Source: Halosaccharopolyspora lacisalsi
Lineage (GTDB): Bacteria; Actinomycetota; Actinomycetes; Mycobacteriales; Pseudonocardiaceae
DNA length: 64,000 bases
NCBI RefSeq assembly: GCF_014137975.1
Contig: NZ_JACGWZ010000001.1
Location: 620,001 to 684,000 of the forward strand
Reading direction: 5' to 3'
Part shown: positions 44,375 through 54,390 of the stretch, in pieces
How positions within the stretch are numbered: position 1 is the first letter of the stretch
How the letters are laid out: every line of letters starts with the position of its first letter
Notes under the pieces: model-generated
What the model saw: only the letters and a program-made list of their open reading frames with translations
What the model was told of the DNA's origin: nothing
Database searches by the model: none
Position numbers and translations under genes: made by a program

Positions 44375-45436
44375 GTGACGTCGTCGGACGAACTCTCGCA
44401 AGATTCGAGCACCGAGCGGCCCACCGGCTGGGGTGCCCTCGAACGCAGGAAGGTCACGCTCGTGGTGGCCGCTCTCGGCATGCTGCACCTGGTGGGGTGG
44501 GGTGCCTACTTCCTGTATCAGGACTCCTTCGGCACGGCGGGGAGTCTGGCCGCGGCGGGGACCACCGCCTATCTGCTCGGTTTGCGGCACGGTTTCGACG
44601 CCGACCACGTGGCGGTCATCGACGACGCGACGCGCCTGCTGATGCAGCGCGGGCGGCGCCCCGTCTCCACCGGCATGTGGTTCGCGTTGGGGCATGCCAG
44701 TGTCGTGATGGCATTGGCGCTGGTCGTGGCCTTCGTCGCCGGGCCCGCCGCGCAGGACTGGGCCGAACGCACCGGTGCGCACACCGCGTTGCTGGTGGAC
44801 ATCGCCGTGGTCGTGGTGGTCGGTGCGCTGGCCGTGCTCAATGCGCTGGTCCTGCGCGACGCGACCCGGCTGCTGCGCCGCGCGCGTCTCGGCGAGGTCG
44901 ACGAGACCGAGATCGAGCGGGTACTCGGGCGCCGGGGTCTGCTGGCGCGGCTGCTGCGGGGACGGATGCGCCTCGTCGTGGCCCGGTCGTGGCACCTGTT
45001 CGGCATCGGCCTGCTGTTCGGGCTGGGGATGCAGACGGCCACCGAGATCACGGTTCTCGCCCTGGTCGCTCCCAGCGACGGAGTGTCCGTGGTGGCCGTG
45101 CTGAGCCTGCCGCTGCTCTTCGCCGCGGGTATGTGCACTGTGGACAGCGTGGACGGGATGCTGATGTCTCGCGCCTACACGTGGTCGCTCGCGCGCCCGT
45201 TGCGCAGGCTGTGGGTGAATGTGGCCACCACGGCGCTGACCGTGCTGTTGGCCGGAGTCATCGCGGCCGTGGTGCTGTCGGGGGTGTTCGCGCAGCTGGG
45301 CGTGTCCTGGCTGGGTGCCGTGGCCGCTGTCGGGGATCACTTCGAGTCGCTCGGCTACCTGACGTTGGCGGCGTTCCTGGTCCTCTGGGGTGGGGCGGCC
45401 CTGTGGTGGAAGGTCGCGCGCTCGGACGTCGCGTGA
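44375..45436 (+). CDS. nicT: Nickel/cobalt transporter, NiCoT family
   Basis: Eight-helix permease importing Co2+ or Ni2+, 353 aa. The signature is clear: RHGFDADHVAVIDDATR in helix 2 (HX4DH), FALGHASVV, and LGMQTATEITVLAL. The upstream cobalamin riboswitch argues for cobalt as the physiological cargo. GTG 44375 follows AGGAGG. It lies among cobalamin genes and 220 bases before the uroporphyrinogen methyltransferase gene; mycobacteria have a NicT gene in a comparable region. Confidence 0.93.
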   Translation: MTSSDELSQDSSTERPTGWGALERRKVTLVVAALGMLHLVGWGAYFLYQDSFGTAGSLAAAGTTAYLLGLRHGFDADHVAVIDDATRLLMQRGRRPVSTGMWFALGHASVVMALALVVAFVAGPAAQDWAERTGAHTALLVDIAVVVVVGALAVLNALVLRDATRLLRRARLGEVDETEIERVLGRRGLLARLLRGRMRLVVARSWHLFGIGLLFGLGMQTATEITVLALVAPSDGVSVVAVLSLPLLFAAGMCTVDSVDGMLMSRAYTWSLARPLRRLWVNVATTALTVLLAGVIAAVVLSGVFAQLGVSWLGAVAAVGDHFESLGYLTLAAFLVLWGGAALWWKVARSDVA

Positions 45437-45657
45437 CCCGACCCGGCACGTGTGACGTATCTCGAATGGCGGGTGCAGGGTGGTACCTCAGGTGGGTGGC
45501 TCGGGTAACGTTCGTGGACATCGAACTCATGACCGGGGGCTACGAGGTGGTCGTGTCGGAAGGGCGCGCGTCGCCGGGATAAGCCCGTGAGTCGAACCGT
45601 GACCTCGTGAAACCCCGTCACTGCCGCCGGGGGCGAACACCGACATGGACGGCGGAG

Positions 45658-46881
45658 ATGACCTCGCAGACTGAACGCCACTACTTCGCAGGACTCGACC
45701 TCGCCGGCAGGCGCGTGGTCGTCGTCGGCGCGGGCACGGTCGCCCAGCGCCGGGTGCCGCGGCTGATCAACGCGGGCGCGCGGGTCGAAGTGATCTCGCC
45801 GGAGGCGACCCCGGCCGTGGAGGCGATGGCCGACGCCGATGAGCTGGTCTGGCATCGCAGGCCCTACGCCGACGGTGACCTCGGGAGCGCCTGGTACGCG
45901 GTGGCGTGCGCTTCGAGTGGTGCGGTCAACGCCGAGGTGGTCGCCGAGGCCGAGCGCCGTCAGGTGTTCTGCGTGCGTGCCGACGACGCTTCGAAGGGCA
46001 CCGCCGTGACGCCCGCGGTGGCCGAGCACGAGGGGATCCTGCTCGGTGTCCTGGCCGGCGGTGAGCACCGGCGATCCGCGGCGGTGCGGGACGCGCTGAT
46101 CGAGACGCTGCGCACCGGGCAGGTCGACGAGCACGCCGAGCCACCCGCTCCCGGTGTGGCGCTGGTCGGTGGTGGTCCCGGGGACCCGGACCTGATCACG
46201 GTGCGGGGGCGGCAGTTGTTGGGCCGTGCCGATGTCGTGATCACGGACCGGCTGGCTCCGCGCGAACTGCTGGAGGAGCTCGGGCCGCACGTGGAGGTCG
46301 TGGACGCGTCGAAGATCCCCTACGGCCGTGCCGCCAACCAGGACGTGATCAACTCGATGCTCGTCGAGTACGCCACGGCGGGCAAGTTCGTGGTGCGGCT
46401 CAAGGGCGGCGATCCCTTCGTGTTCGGACGCGGTTTCGAGGAGCTGCTGGCCTGCGCGGACGCCGGGATCGCCGTCACCACCGTGCCGGGGATCACCAGC
46501 CCGTTCGCGGCCCCGGCCGCGGCCGACGTGCCGGTCACGCACCGCGGTGTCGCCCACGAGGTGGTCGTCGTCTCCGGGCACGTCGGTCCCCACGACGAGC
46601 AGTCGCTGGTGGACTGGCCCGCGCTGGCGCGACTCCGCGGCACGCTGGTGCTGATGATGGCCGTCAAGCGCATCGACGAGTTCGCGACCGTCCTGCTGGA
46701 GCACGGTCGTGATCCGGAGACGCCCGTGGCGGTGATCCAGGACGGGACCACGCAGGGCCAGGCCACCGTGCGCAGCACGTTGACCGAGGTGGCAGAGGCG
46801 GTGCGCGCCTCGGACGTGCGTCCTCCCGCCGTGATCGTCATCGGCCCCGTCGCCGAACTCGCCCCGGAGAACAGGCGGTAG
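45658..46881 (+). CDS. cobA: Siroheme synthase-like uroporphyrinogen-III C-methyltransferase (dehydrogenase-methylase fusion)
   Basis: Makes precorrin-2, the entry to cobalamin and siroheme. The 407-aa product joins an N-terminal NAD-binding precorrin-2 dehydrogenase domain (RRVVVVGAGTVAQRRVPRL) to a C-terminal methylase (GGGPGDPDLITVRG, YGRAANQ, RLKGGDPFVFGRG, TTVPGITS). This is the short CysG form found in mycobacteria (Rv2847c, about 405 aa). ATG 45658 is chosen for length; GTG 45607 in the same frame is possible. The 221 bases before it (45437-45657) hold only a doubtful short frame. Confidence 0.9.
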   Translation: MTSQTERHYFAGLDLAGRRVVVVGAGTVAQRRVPRLINAGARVEVISPEATPAVEAMADADELVWHRRPYADGDLGSAWYAVACASSGAVNAEVVAEAERRQVFCVRADDASKGTAVTPAVAEHEGILLGVLAGGEHRRSAAVRDALIETLRTGQVDEHAEPPAPGVALVGGGPGDPDLITVRGRQLLGRADVVITDRLAPRELLEELGPHVEVVDASKIPYGRAANQDVINSMLVEYATAGKFVVRLKGGDPFVFGRGFEELLACADAGIAVTTVPGITSPFAAPAAADVPVTHRGVAHEVVVVSGHVGPHDEQSLVDWPALARLRGTLVLMMAVKRIDEFATVLLEHGRDPETPVAVIQDGTTQGQATVRSTLTEVAEAVRASDVRPPAVIVIGPVAELAPENRR

Positions 46882-46896
46882 CCGCACCGCGGTGTG

Positions 46897-46928
46897 GGTT
46901 TCCCGGTTTCGCGCGAAACCGGGAAACC
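46897..46928. repeat. 32-bp perfect palindrome, copy 2
   Basis: Identical over all 32 bases to 36008-36039. It lies between the converging cobA-like and cobN genes, 15 bases after one stop and 6 before the other, and could serve both as terminator. Confidence 0.85.
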
Positions 46929-46933
46929 ACCAA

Positions 46934-49900
46934 TCAGCTCTGGGCGGGACCGTCCTCCAGGTCACCTTCGGCCTGGAGGTAGTACTCCCGCAGGGCCTCC
47001 AGGGTCCGGGGGTCCGGTTGCTCCCACATCTCGCGGTTGGCCGCCTCCAACAACCGCTCGGTGATGCCGTGCAGCGCCCACGGGTTGGACTCGGTGAGGA
47101 ACTTGCGGTTCTCCTCGTCGAACACGTAGTTCTCGGCCAGCTGCTCGTACATCCAGTCCCCGACGACACCGGTGGTCGCGTCGTAGCCGAACAGGTAGTC
47201 CACGGTCGCGGCGAGCTCGAAGGCTCCCTTGTAGCCGTGGCGGCGCATCGCCGCCAGCCACCGGGGATTGACCACGCGGGAGCGGAACACCCGCGAGGTC
47301 TCCTCGTTCAGCGACCGGGTGCGGATCGAGTCGGGGCGCGTGCTGTCGCCGATGTAGGCCGCCGGTGCCTTGCCCGTCAGCGCACGCACGGTCGCGACCA
47401 TGCCGCCGTGGTACTGGAAGTAGTCGTCGGAGTCGGCGATGTCGTGTTCGCGGGTGTCGGTGTTCTTGGCCGCCACGGAAATGCGCCGGTAGGCGGTCTC
47501 CATGTCGGTGCGGGCCGGTGCGCCCTCCAGATCGCGCCCGTAGGCGAAACCGCCCCACACGGCGTAGACCTCGGCGAGGTCGGCGTCGTCGTGCCAGTTG
47601 CGACTGTCGATCAGCGACAACAGCCCCGCTCCGTAAGCACCCGGCTTGGACCCGAAGATCCGCATGGTCGACCGGCGCTCGTCACCGTGCTCGGCCTGGT
47701 CGGCGCGGGCGTGGGCGCGGACGTAGTTGCTCTCGTCGGGTTCGTCGAGCCCGGCCGCCAGCCGGACCGCGTCGTCGAGCAGGGTGACCACGTGCGGGAA
47801 GGCGTCCCGGAAGAAACCGCTGATGCGGATGGTCACGTCGATGCGGGGACGTCCCAGCTCCTCCAGCGGGATCGCCTCCAGCCCGTTGACCCGCCGCGAG
47901 GCCTCGTCCCAGGTCGGCCGGACACCGAGCAGTGCCAGCACCTCGGCGACGTCGTCGCCGGAAGTGCGCATCGCGCTGGTTCCCCACACCGACAGGCCGA
48001 CCGACGAGGGCCAGTCCCCGATGTCGGTGCGGTAGCGCTCCAGCAGCGAGTCGGCCATCGCGCGCCCGGTGTCCCAGGCCAGTCGGCTGGGCACCGCCTT
48101 GGGGTCGACCGAGTAGAAGTTGCGGCCGGTGGGCAGCACGTTGATCAGTCCGCGCAGCGGGGAGCCGCTGGGGCCCGCGGGCACGTAGCCGCCGTCCAGC
48201 GCCCGCAGCGTGGCGGTCATCTCGTCGGTGGTGGCCTCGATCCGGGGCACCACCTCGGTGGCGGCGAACTCCAGCACTCGCGCCACCCCGGGCTCGTCCC
48301 GGCCCAGCACCGACCGGCAGACCTCGCCGACGGCGCCGCGGTCCCAGTCCCGCTGCTCCATCGCCTCGACCAGCGCGAACGCGCGGTTCTCGACGTCGTC
48401 GACCCGCTCGCGGGACGAGCTGCCGTCCTCGGCCAGCCCCAGCGCCTCGCGCAGCCCGGGCAGCGCCTCGCGCTGTCCGCCCCACATCTGGCGTGCTCGC
48501 AACATCGCCAGCACCAGGTGGGTCCGGGCCTCGCCCTCGGGAGGGTCACCGAGCACGTGCAGGCCGTCGCGGATCTGGGCGTCCTTGACCTCGCACAGCC
48601 ACCCGTCGACGTGCAGCAGCATGTCGTCGAACTCGGCGTCGTCCGGCCGCTCCTCCAGACCGAGGTCGTGGTCGAGCCGGGCCGCCCGCATGAGCGTCCA
48701 GATCTCGCTGCGAATGGCCGGGAGCTTGCCCGGGTCCATCGCGGTGATGGTGGCGTGCTCGTCGAGCAACTGCTCCAGGCGGGCGATGTCGCCGTAGCTT
48801 TCCGCGCGGGCCATCGGAGGCACCAGGTGATCCACCAGCGTGGCGTGCACGCGGCGCTTGGCCTGGGTGCCCTCACCGGGGTCGTTGACCAGGAACGGGT
48901 AGACCAGCGGCAGGTCCGCCAGCGCCGCGTCCGGGGCGCAGGACGCCGACATGCCCGCCGTCTTGCCCGGCAGCCACTCCAGGTTGCCGTGCTTGCCCAG
49001 GTGCACCATCGCGTGGGCGTCGAACTCGTCGACGAGCCAGCGGTAGGCGGCCAGGTAGTGATGGCTCGGCGGCAGATCGGGGTCGTGGTAGATGGCGATC
49101 GGGTTCTCCCCGAACCCGCGCGGCGGCTGCACCATGATCGTGACGTTGCCCGCGCGGATGGCGGCCAGCACGATCTCGCCGTCCGGATCGTGGGTGTAGT
49201 CCACGAACAGCTCGCCGGGCGGCGGTCCCCAGTGGTGCTCGATGTTGTCGCGGAGCTGCTTGGGCAGGGTCGAGTACCAGGAGTGGTAGCGCTTGGCCGA
49301 GACTCGCACGGGGTTGCCGGACAGCTGCTCCTCGGTCAGCCAGTCCCGGTCCTGACCACCGGCTGCGATCAGCGAGTGGATCAGCTCGTCGCCGTCCTGC
49401 GCGGCTACGCCTGGCAACGCCTCGGGGCCCTGTTCGGGACCGATGTCGTAACCGTGCTCCCGCAACCGCCGTAGCAGGCGCACCGCGCTGACCGGGGTGT
49501 CCAGGCCGACCGCGTTGCCGATTCGGGAGTGCTTGGTGGGGTAGGCCGACAGCATCAGCGCGAGCCGTTTGTCCTGCGGCGGGACGTGACGCAGGTTGCC
49601 GTGGCGGACGGCGATGCCGGCCACCCGCGCGGCGCGTTCGGCGTCGGCGACGTAGACGGGCAGCCCCTCGGAGTCGTTCTCCTTGAACGAGAACGGCACC
49701 GTGATCAGCCGACCGTCGAACTCGGGTACCGCGACCTGGGTGGCCGCGTCCAGCGGGGACAGCCCCTCGTCGTTGGCCTCCCACGCGGCGCGGCTGCTGG
49801 TCAGGCACATCCCCTGCAGGATCGGGATGTCGAGATCGGCCAGTGCGCCGATGTCCCAGGCCTCGTCGTCACCACCGGCCGAGGCGGTGGCCGGGCGGGT

Positions 49901-50548
49901 GCCCCCGGCGGCGAGCACGGTGACCACCAGCGCGTCGGCACGGCGCAGGGTCTCCACCAGCTCCGGTTCCGGCGTGCGCAGCGAGGCGCAGAACACCGGC
50001 AGGGCCTGTCCGCCCGCGTCCTCGATGGCCTCGCACAGGGTGTGGGCGAAGGCGGTGTTGCCGGCCATGTGGTGCGCCCGGTAGTAGAGCACCGCCACGG
50101 TCGGCCCCTCGTCGGTGCGGGGGGTGCGCTCCAGTTCGCCCCAGGTCGGCGTGGGCGTCGGCGGTGCGAAGCCGTGTCCGGTGAGCAGCACCGTGTCGGA
50201 CAGGAAGCCGTAAAGCTCGGTGAGGTTGTCCGGGCCGCCCTGCGCCAGGTAGGAGTGCGCCTCGGCGCACACCCCGCCGGGCACCGTCGAGCACTCCATC
50301 AGCTCCGCGTCCGGCAGCTGTTCGCCGCCGAGCACGACGACGGGGCGGGGACCGGCCAGCAGCGCGTCCAGTCCCTCCTCCCAAGCGCGGCGCCCGCCGA
50401 GCAGGCGCACCACGACCAGGTCGACGTCGTCCAGCAGCGGCGGCAGGTCCTCGACTCCGAGCCTGGCCGGGTTGGCCAGCCGGTAGGGGGCCGTGCTCGC
50501 ACGCGCGCTGAGCAGGTCCGTGTCCGATGTGGACAGCAGCAGGATCAT
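46934..50548 (-). CDS. cobN: Cobaltochelatase subunit CobN
   Basis: Large catalytic subunit that inserts cobalt into hydrogenobyrinic acid a,c-diamide, 1204 aa, aerobic-type pathway. Family segments: VHLGKHGNLEWLPGKTAGMS, SAYPTKHSRIGNAVGLDTP, MVQPPRGFGENPIAIYHDPDL, and near the C-terminus MRIFGSKPGAYGAGLL and DYLFGYDATTGVVGDWMYE. ATG 50548 has GAGGAG about 8 nt upstream and starts the usual MILLLSTSDTDLL. It is expected to work with the ChlI/ChlD-like protein at 32868. A cobalamin riboswitch lies in its leader. Confidence 0.96.
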   Translation of the reverse strand: MILLLSTSDTDLLSARASTAPYRLANPARLGVEDLPPLLDDVDLVVVRLLGGRRAWEEGLDALLAGPRPVVVLGGEQLPDAELMECSTVPGGVCAEAHSYLAQGGPDNLTELYGFLSDTVLLTGHGFAPPTPTPTWGELERTPRTDEGPTVAVLYYRAHHMAGNTAFAHTLCEAIEDAGGQALPVFCASLRTPEPELVETLRRADALVVTVLAAGGTRPATASAGGDDEAWDIGALADLDIPILQGMCLTSSRAAWEANDEGLSPLDAATQVAVPEFDGRLITVPFSFKENDSEGLPVYVADAERAARVAGIAVRHGNLRHVPPQDKRLALMLSAYPTKHSRIGNAVGLDTPVSAVRLLRRLREHGYDIGPEQGPEALPGVAAQDGDELIHSLIAAGGQDRDWLTEEQLSGNPVRVSAKRYHSWYSTLPKQLRDNIEHHWGPPPGELFVDYTHDPDGEIVLAAIRAGNVTIMVQPPRGFGENPIAIYHDPDLPPSHHYLAAYRWLVDEFDAHAMVHLGKHGNLEWLPGKTAGMSASCAPDAALADLPLVYPFLVNDPGEGTQAKRRVHATLVDHLVPPMARAESYGDIARLEQLLDEHATITAMDPGKLPAIRSEIWTLMRAARLDHDLGLEERPDDAEFDDMLLHVDGWLCEVKDAQIRDGLHVLGDPPEGEARTHLVLAMLRARQMWGGQREALPGLREALGLAEDGSSSRERVDDVENRAFALVEAMEQRDWDRGAVGEVCRSVLGRDEPGVARVLEFAATEVVPRIEATTDEMTATLRALDGGYVPAGPSGSPLRGLINVLPTGRNFYSVDPKAVPSRLAWDTGRAMADSLLERYRTDIGDWPSSVGLSVWGTSAMRTSGDDVAEVLALLGVRPTWDEASRRVNGLEAIPLEELGRPRIDVTIRISGFFRDAFPHVVTLLDDAVRLAAGLDEPDESNYVRAHARADQAEHGDERRSTMRIFGSKPGAYGAGLLSLIDSRNWHDDADLAEVYAVWGGFAYGRDLEGAPARTDMETAYRRISVAAKNTDTREHDIADSDDYFQYHGGMVATVRALTGKAPAAYIGDSTRPDSIRTRSLNEETSRVFRSRVVNPRWLAAMRRHGYKGAFELAATVDYLFGYDATTGVVGDWMYEQLAENYVFDEENRKFLTESNPWALHGITERLLEAANREMWEQPDPRTLEALREYYLQAEGDLEDGPAQS

Positions 50549-50664
50549 GCGACGCGCTCCTCGTCCTCGTGCGGCGTGACGGACCGGGCACGGGCACGCG
50601 ACAGGCGTGCACCGGTATTGCGCATGACGAACCTTCCTCGGGGTCCTCGCCCCGGGTCGTGGTC

Positions 50665-50830
50665 GCGGCGACCGGAGTCTCCTGGCTTCCGGATCGGTGC
50701 TCGCCCCGGCCTTCCCGCCGCCGGGGCGGTGGCCGTCTTCGGGGGTCGCTTCCCGGTGACAGTGGCGGGACCGCGCCGGATTCGCACCGGCTTCCTCCAC
50801 CTGTCGCCGCTGGGGATGTACCCACTCTCG
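50665..50830 (-). promoter_or_regulatory. Cobalamin riboswitch in the cobN leader
   Basis: On the minus strand: GGAAGCCGGTGCGAATCCGG (50774-50793), then GCCACTGTCACCGGGAAGC, and the B12 box GAAGCCAGGAGACT (50676-50689). About 120 bases separate the box from the cobN start. A TTGACG -35-like box lies near 50850. The 373-base gap between cobN and cobG is otherwise promoter sequence. Confidence 0.93.
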
Positions 50831-50908
50831 GCAACGGTGGGATCTTCCGTCAAGTCGTTCGGCCATGAGCCGCGTCGCATTACCGTCCCCGCACGGGTGC
50901 GCTGCTCG

Positions 50909-50914
50909 TACCAT
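50909..50914 (+). promoter_or_regulatory. cobG: -10 element (TACCAT) for leaderless cobG
   Basis: TACCAT lies 7 nt before ATG 50922, without a Shine-Dalgarno, so cobG is probably leaderless and outside riboswitch control. Confidence 0.5.
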
Positions 50915-50921
50915 CGAGCGG

Positions 50922-52205
50922 ATGTCCGAGACTTCCCGAACAGAACGGCCACGGCCGGACGCCTGCCCCGGTGCCCTGCACGTTCACGCCGCCGCCGACG
51001 GCGGGCTGGCCCGCGTTCGCGTTCCCGGTGGCGAGCTCTCGGCCGGTCAGTTCCGCACGTTGGCCGAGGCCGCCGAACAGCTCGGCACCGGCGGGCTGGA
51101 GTTGACCTCGCGGGCGAACGTGCAGGTACGCGGCCTCGGCGACGGGTGTGAGAACGAACTCGCCGAGCGGCTGGCCGCCGAAGGACTGCTGCCCAGCCCG
51201 ACGCACGAGCGGGTCCGCAACATCGTGGCCTCGCCGTACTCGGGCTGCGACGACGGTGGCCTGCTGGACGTGCTCCCGCTCGCGCGCGAGCTGGACACCC
51301 GGCTGTGCGGCAATCCCGAGCTGGCCGGGCTGCCGGGGCGATTCCTGTTCACCGTCGACGACGGCAGGGGTGACGTCGATCCGCTGCGGGCGGACGTCGG
51401 TCTGGTTCCGGTGGGTGCCGACGCGGTCTCGCTGCGTCTGGGCGGGACGGACAGTGGTGTGCTGGTTCGCGTCCGGGCCGCTGTGCACGCGGCGATCCTG
51501 GCCGCCGAGCAGTTCCTGGTCGAAAGGGCCTTCCAGGCTTCATCGGCCTGGCGACTGGCCGAACTCGACAGCGGACCCCGGCGGGTCGCCGACAGGGTGC
51601 GTGCTCGGCTCGCGCACGACGACGTCACCGCCGCTGCGCCTACGTCACTCGGCGCTGACCCCGTCCCAGCGCAACCGCGATTCGGCGTGGTGGGACGTCG
51701 CGATGAGCGCGTGACCGTGGCCGCCGGAGCACCACTGGGGCGGTTGTCCCGCGAACAGGTGAGTATTATGACTCGCGCATCCGAAGCCGCCGGAAGCCGG
51801 CTTCGCCTGACGCCGTGGCGGACGGTGGTCGTGCCCGGTCTTTCCGAAGGTGAAGTCGAGTGGTGGACGTCCGAGCTGGACACGCATGGTCTGATCGTGG
51901 ACCCGTCCTCGGGATGGGCGGGGGTCACCGCCTGCACCGGCCACCCGGGCTGCGCGAAGGCGCTGGCCGACGTCCGCGGGGACGCTGCTCGCGCACTGCG
52001 CCACGCGTCGTCGCCCACCGGCGGCACCCTGCCCGTCCACTGGGTGGGCTGTGAGCGCCGGTGCGGCCGGCCGCGGGGACGGGTCGTGGAAGTGCTGGCC
52101 ACCGAGGCCGGCTACGAGGTCGGCCTCGACGACGAGGTCTGGGCGTCGCGGGTCGACGCCGACCGGGTATCCGCCGCGATGGAAGCGGCTCGGAGGACAA
52201 TGTGA
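50922..52205 (+). CDS. cobG: Precorrin-3B synthase (monooxygenase)
   Basis: O2-dependent enzyme that forms the hydroxylactone precorrin-3B before ring contraction in the aerobic route. The 427-aa product has the nitrite/sulfite reductase-like repeats ([29 protein letters not shown]) and the [4Fe-4S] cysteines in [13 protein letters not shown] and [12 protein letters not shown]. Its stop overlaps the cobH start by 4 nt. With cobH and cobIJ it forms a tightly coupled three-gene operon. Confidence 0.93.
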   Translation: MSETSRTERPRPDACPGALHVHAAADGGLARVRVPGGELSAGQFRTLAEAAEQLGTGGLELTSRANVQVRGLGDGCENELAERLAAEGLLPSPTHERVRNIVASPYSGCDDGGLLDVLPLARELDTRLCGNPELAGLPGRFLFTVDDGRGDVDPLRADVGLVPVGADAVSLRLGGTDSGVLVRVRAAVHAAILAAEQFLVERAFQASSAWRLAELDSGPRRVADRVRARLAHDDVTAAAPTSLGADPVPAQPRFGVVGRRDERVTVAAGAPLGRLSREQVSIMTRASEAAGSRLRLTPWRTVVVPGLSEGEVEWWTSELDTHGLIVDPSSGWAGVTACTGHPGCAKALADVRGDAARALRHASSPTGGTLPVHWVGCERRCGRPRGRVVEVLATEAGYEVGLDDEVWASRVDADRVSAAMEAARRTM

Positions 52206-52828
52206 TCGACTACATCCGGGAAGGTGCGGAGATCTACCGCCGCTCCTTCGCCACCATCCGCGCAGAGACGGATCTCAGCGGGATGCCGTCCGAGGTCGCC
52301 GGTGTGGCGGTGCGCATGGTGCACGGCTGCGGCATGGTCGACCTGGTCGAGGATCTGGCCTGGACGGACAACGCCGTCACCGCCGCACGCGCGGCACTGC
52401 ACGACGGTGCGCCGGTGCTGTGCGACGCGGCCATGGTCGCCGCCGGGGTGACTCGTCGCCGGTTGCCCGCCGACAACGACGTGGTCTGCACCCTGTCCGA
52501 CGAGCGGGTGCCGGAACTGGCCCGCGAACTCGGCACCACGCGCAGCGCCGCCGCCATGGAGCTGTGGCGGGACCGGCTGGAGGGCTCGGTGGTCGCCATC
52601 GGCAACGCCCCCACGGCACTGTTCCGCTTGCTGGAGATGATCGAGCAGGGAGCCGGCAGGCCGGCGGCCGTGGTGGGAGTACCGGTCGGATTCATCGGTG
52701 CCGTGGAGTCGAAGCAGGCACTGGCCGCGCATCCCACCGGGCTGGAGCACCTGGTGGTGCACGGTCGCCGCGGCGGCAGTGCGATGGCGGTATCCGCAGT
52801 CAACGCGATCGCGAGCGAGGAAGAGTGA
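52202..52828 (+). CDS. cobH: Precorrin-8X methylmutase
   Basis: Moves the C11 methyl to C12 to give hydrogenobyrinic acid; CobH/CbiC type, 208 aa. The catalytic His is in [13 protein letters not shown]. Other motifs: [26 protein letters not shown], and [17 protein letters not shown] 52202 overlaps the cobG stop and its own stop overlaps the cobIJ start (both GTGA). Confidence 0.95.
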   Translation: MIDYIREGAEIYRRSFATIRAETDLSGMPSEVAGVAVRMVHGCGMVDLVEDLAWTDNAVTAARAALHDGAPVLCDAAMVAAGVTRRRLPADNDVVCTLSDERVPELARELGTTRSAAAMELWRDRLEGSVVAIGNAPTALFRLLEMIEQGAGRPAAVVGVPVGFIGAVESKQALAAHPTGLEHLVVHGRRGGSAMAVSAVNAIASEEE

Positions 52829-54390
52829 GCAGCGAGCACGCCAGCAACGGCGAGACGAGTTCCGGACGGCTGCGGGGCGTCGGCCTCGGACCCGGAGACC
52901 CCGAGCTGGTCACGGTCAAGGCCGCCCGGCTGATCGGTGAGGCCGACGTGATCGCTTACCACAGCGCCCGGCACGGTCGCAGCATCGCGCGGTCGGTGGC
53001 CGAGCCCTACCTGCGTTCCGGTCAGGCCGAGGAGGCACTGGTCTACCCGGTGACCACCGAGACCACGAACCACCCCGGCGGCTACCAGGGCGCCATCGAC
53101 GAGTTCTACGAGCAGTGCGCGGAGCGCCTCGCCGTGCACCTGCGAGCGGGCCGGGAGGTGGTGTTGCTCTGCGAGGGCGACCCGTTCTTCTACGGCTCCT
53201 ACATGCACATGCACAAGCGGCTGTCCGGGCGTTTCGAGGTGGAGGTGGTGCCGGGGATCACCTCGATCAGCGGTGCCTCGGCGGTGCTGGGGCGTCCGCT
53301 CGCCGAGCGGGACGAGACGCTGACGGTGTTGCCCGGCACGCTCGACCCGGACGTGCTCGCCGAACGGCTGGCCACCACCGACGCGGCGGCCGTGCTCAAA
53401 CTCGGGCGCACCTTCGACGGCGTCCACGAGGCGTTCGAGAAGGCGGGCTGCCTGGACCAGGCCTTCTACGTGGAACGGGCCACCACCGACCGGCAGCGCA
53501 CCCTGCCGCTGGCCGAGGTCGACCCGGACAGCGTCCCGTACTTCTCGCTGGCCCTGCTGCCGAGCCCGGTCAACGCCGTCGACCCCGCACCCACCGAGGA
53601 CCGGCTCGGCAAGACCGCGGCGAGTACCGCCCCCGCCGCGGGCGGTGAGGTCGTCGTGGTCGGACTCGGTCCGGCCGGGTGGGAGTGGACCACGCCCGAG
53701 GCGCAGTCCGCCCTGGGTGCCGCCGACGAGCTGGTGGGCTACGGCCCCTACCTCGACCGGTTGCCCGCCAATCCCCGTCAGCGCCGCCATCCCTCGGACA
53801 ACCGGGTCGAGGCCGAGCGAGCCGAGTTCGCCCTCGACCTGGCCCGCGCGGGTTCGCGCGTGGCGGTGGTTTCCTCCGGTGACCCCGGCGTGTTCGCGAT
53901 GGCCAGCGCGGTGCTGGAGGCCGCCGCCGAATCCAGCGATGTCGCGGTGCGCGTGGTCCCCGGTCTCACCGCGGCCCAGGCCGTGGCGGGAAGGGTCGGT
54001 GCACCGCTCGGTCACGACTACTGCGTGCTGTCGCTGTCGGACCGGCTCAAGCCGTGGGAGGCGATCGCGCAGCGCCTGGAGGCGGCCGCGAAGGCCGACC
54101 TCGCCCTCGCCATCTACAACCCGGCCTCGCGCAGTCGGACCTGGCAGGTCGCCGCCGCTCGCGACGTGCTGCTCGAACACCGCACCCCGGACACTCCGGT
54201 GGTGATCGGCCGCGACGTCGGCGGTTCCGAGGAAACGAGCAGGGTCGTGCGGCTCGCCGACCTCGATCCCGCCGAGGTGGACATGCGCTGTCTGCTGGTG
54301 ATCGGGTCCTCGACCACCCGCGTGGCCGAGCAGCCGGACGGGCGACCGGTGGTGTTCACTCCCCGCCGGTACCCGGCGACGTCACCGTGA
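52825..54390 (+). CDS. cobIJ: Fused precorrin-2 C20- and precorrin-3B C17-methyltransferase
   Basis: Two SAM-dependent methylases in one 521-aa chain. The CobI half (about 15-265) has [33 protein letters not shown] and [15 protein letters not shown]. The CobJ half (about 275-510) has [41 protein letters not shown] and [11 protein letters not shown]. The fusion is common in actinobacteria. Its 3' end overlaps the convergent cobK by 35 nt. Confidence 0.95.
   Translation: MSSEHASNGETSSGRLRGVGLGPGDPELVTVKAARLIGEADVIAYHSARHGRSIARSVAEPYLRSGQAEEALVYPVTTETTNHPGGYQGAIDEFYEQCAERLAVHLRAGREVVLLCEGDPFFYGSYMHMHKRLSGRFEVEVVPGITSISGASAVLGRPLAERDETLTVLPGTLDPDVLAERLATTDAAAVLKLGRTFDGVHEAFEKAGCLDQAFYVERATTDRQRTLPLAEVDPDSVPYFSLALLPSPVNAVDPAPTEDRLGKTAASTAPAAGGEVVVVGLGPAGWEWTTPEAQSALGAADELVGYGPYLDRLPANPRQRRHPSDNRVEAERAEFALDLARAGSRVAVVSSGDPGVFAMASAVLEAAAESSDVAVRVVPGLTAAQAVAGRVGAPLGHDYCVLSLSDRLKPWEAIAQRLEAAAKADLALAIYNPASRSRTWQVAAARDVLLEHRTPDTPVVIGRDVGGSEETSRVVRLADLDPAEVDMRCLLVIGSSTTRVAEQPDGRPVVFTPRRYPATSP

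Noticed and set aside
45467-45582. A 38-codon frame between the NiCoT and cobA-like genes
   Set aside because: No Shine-Dalgarno, no conserved motif, and start ambiguous; not better than chance at this GC.
46892-49474. An 860-codon open frame antisense to cobN
   Set aside because: It is a shadow of cobN, with repetitive Val/Gly/Arg/Asp composition and no motifs.
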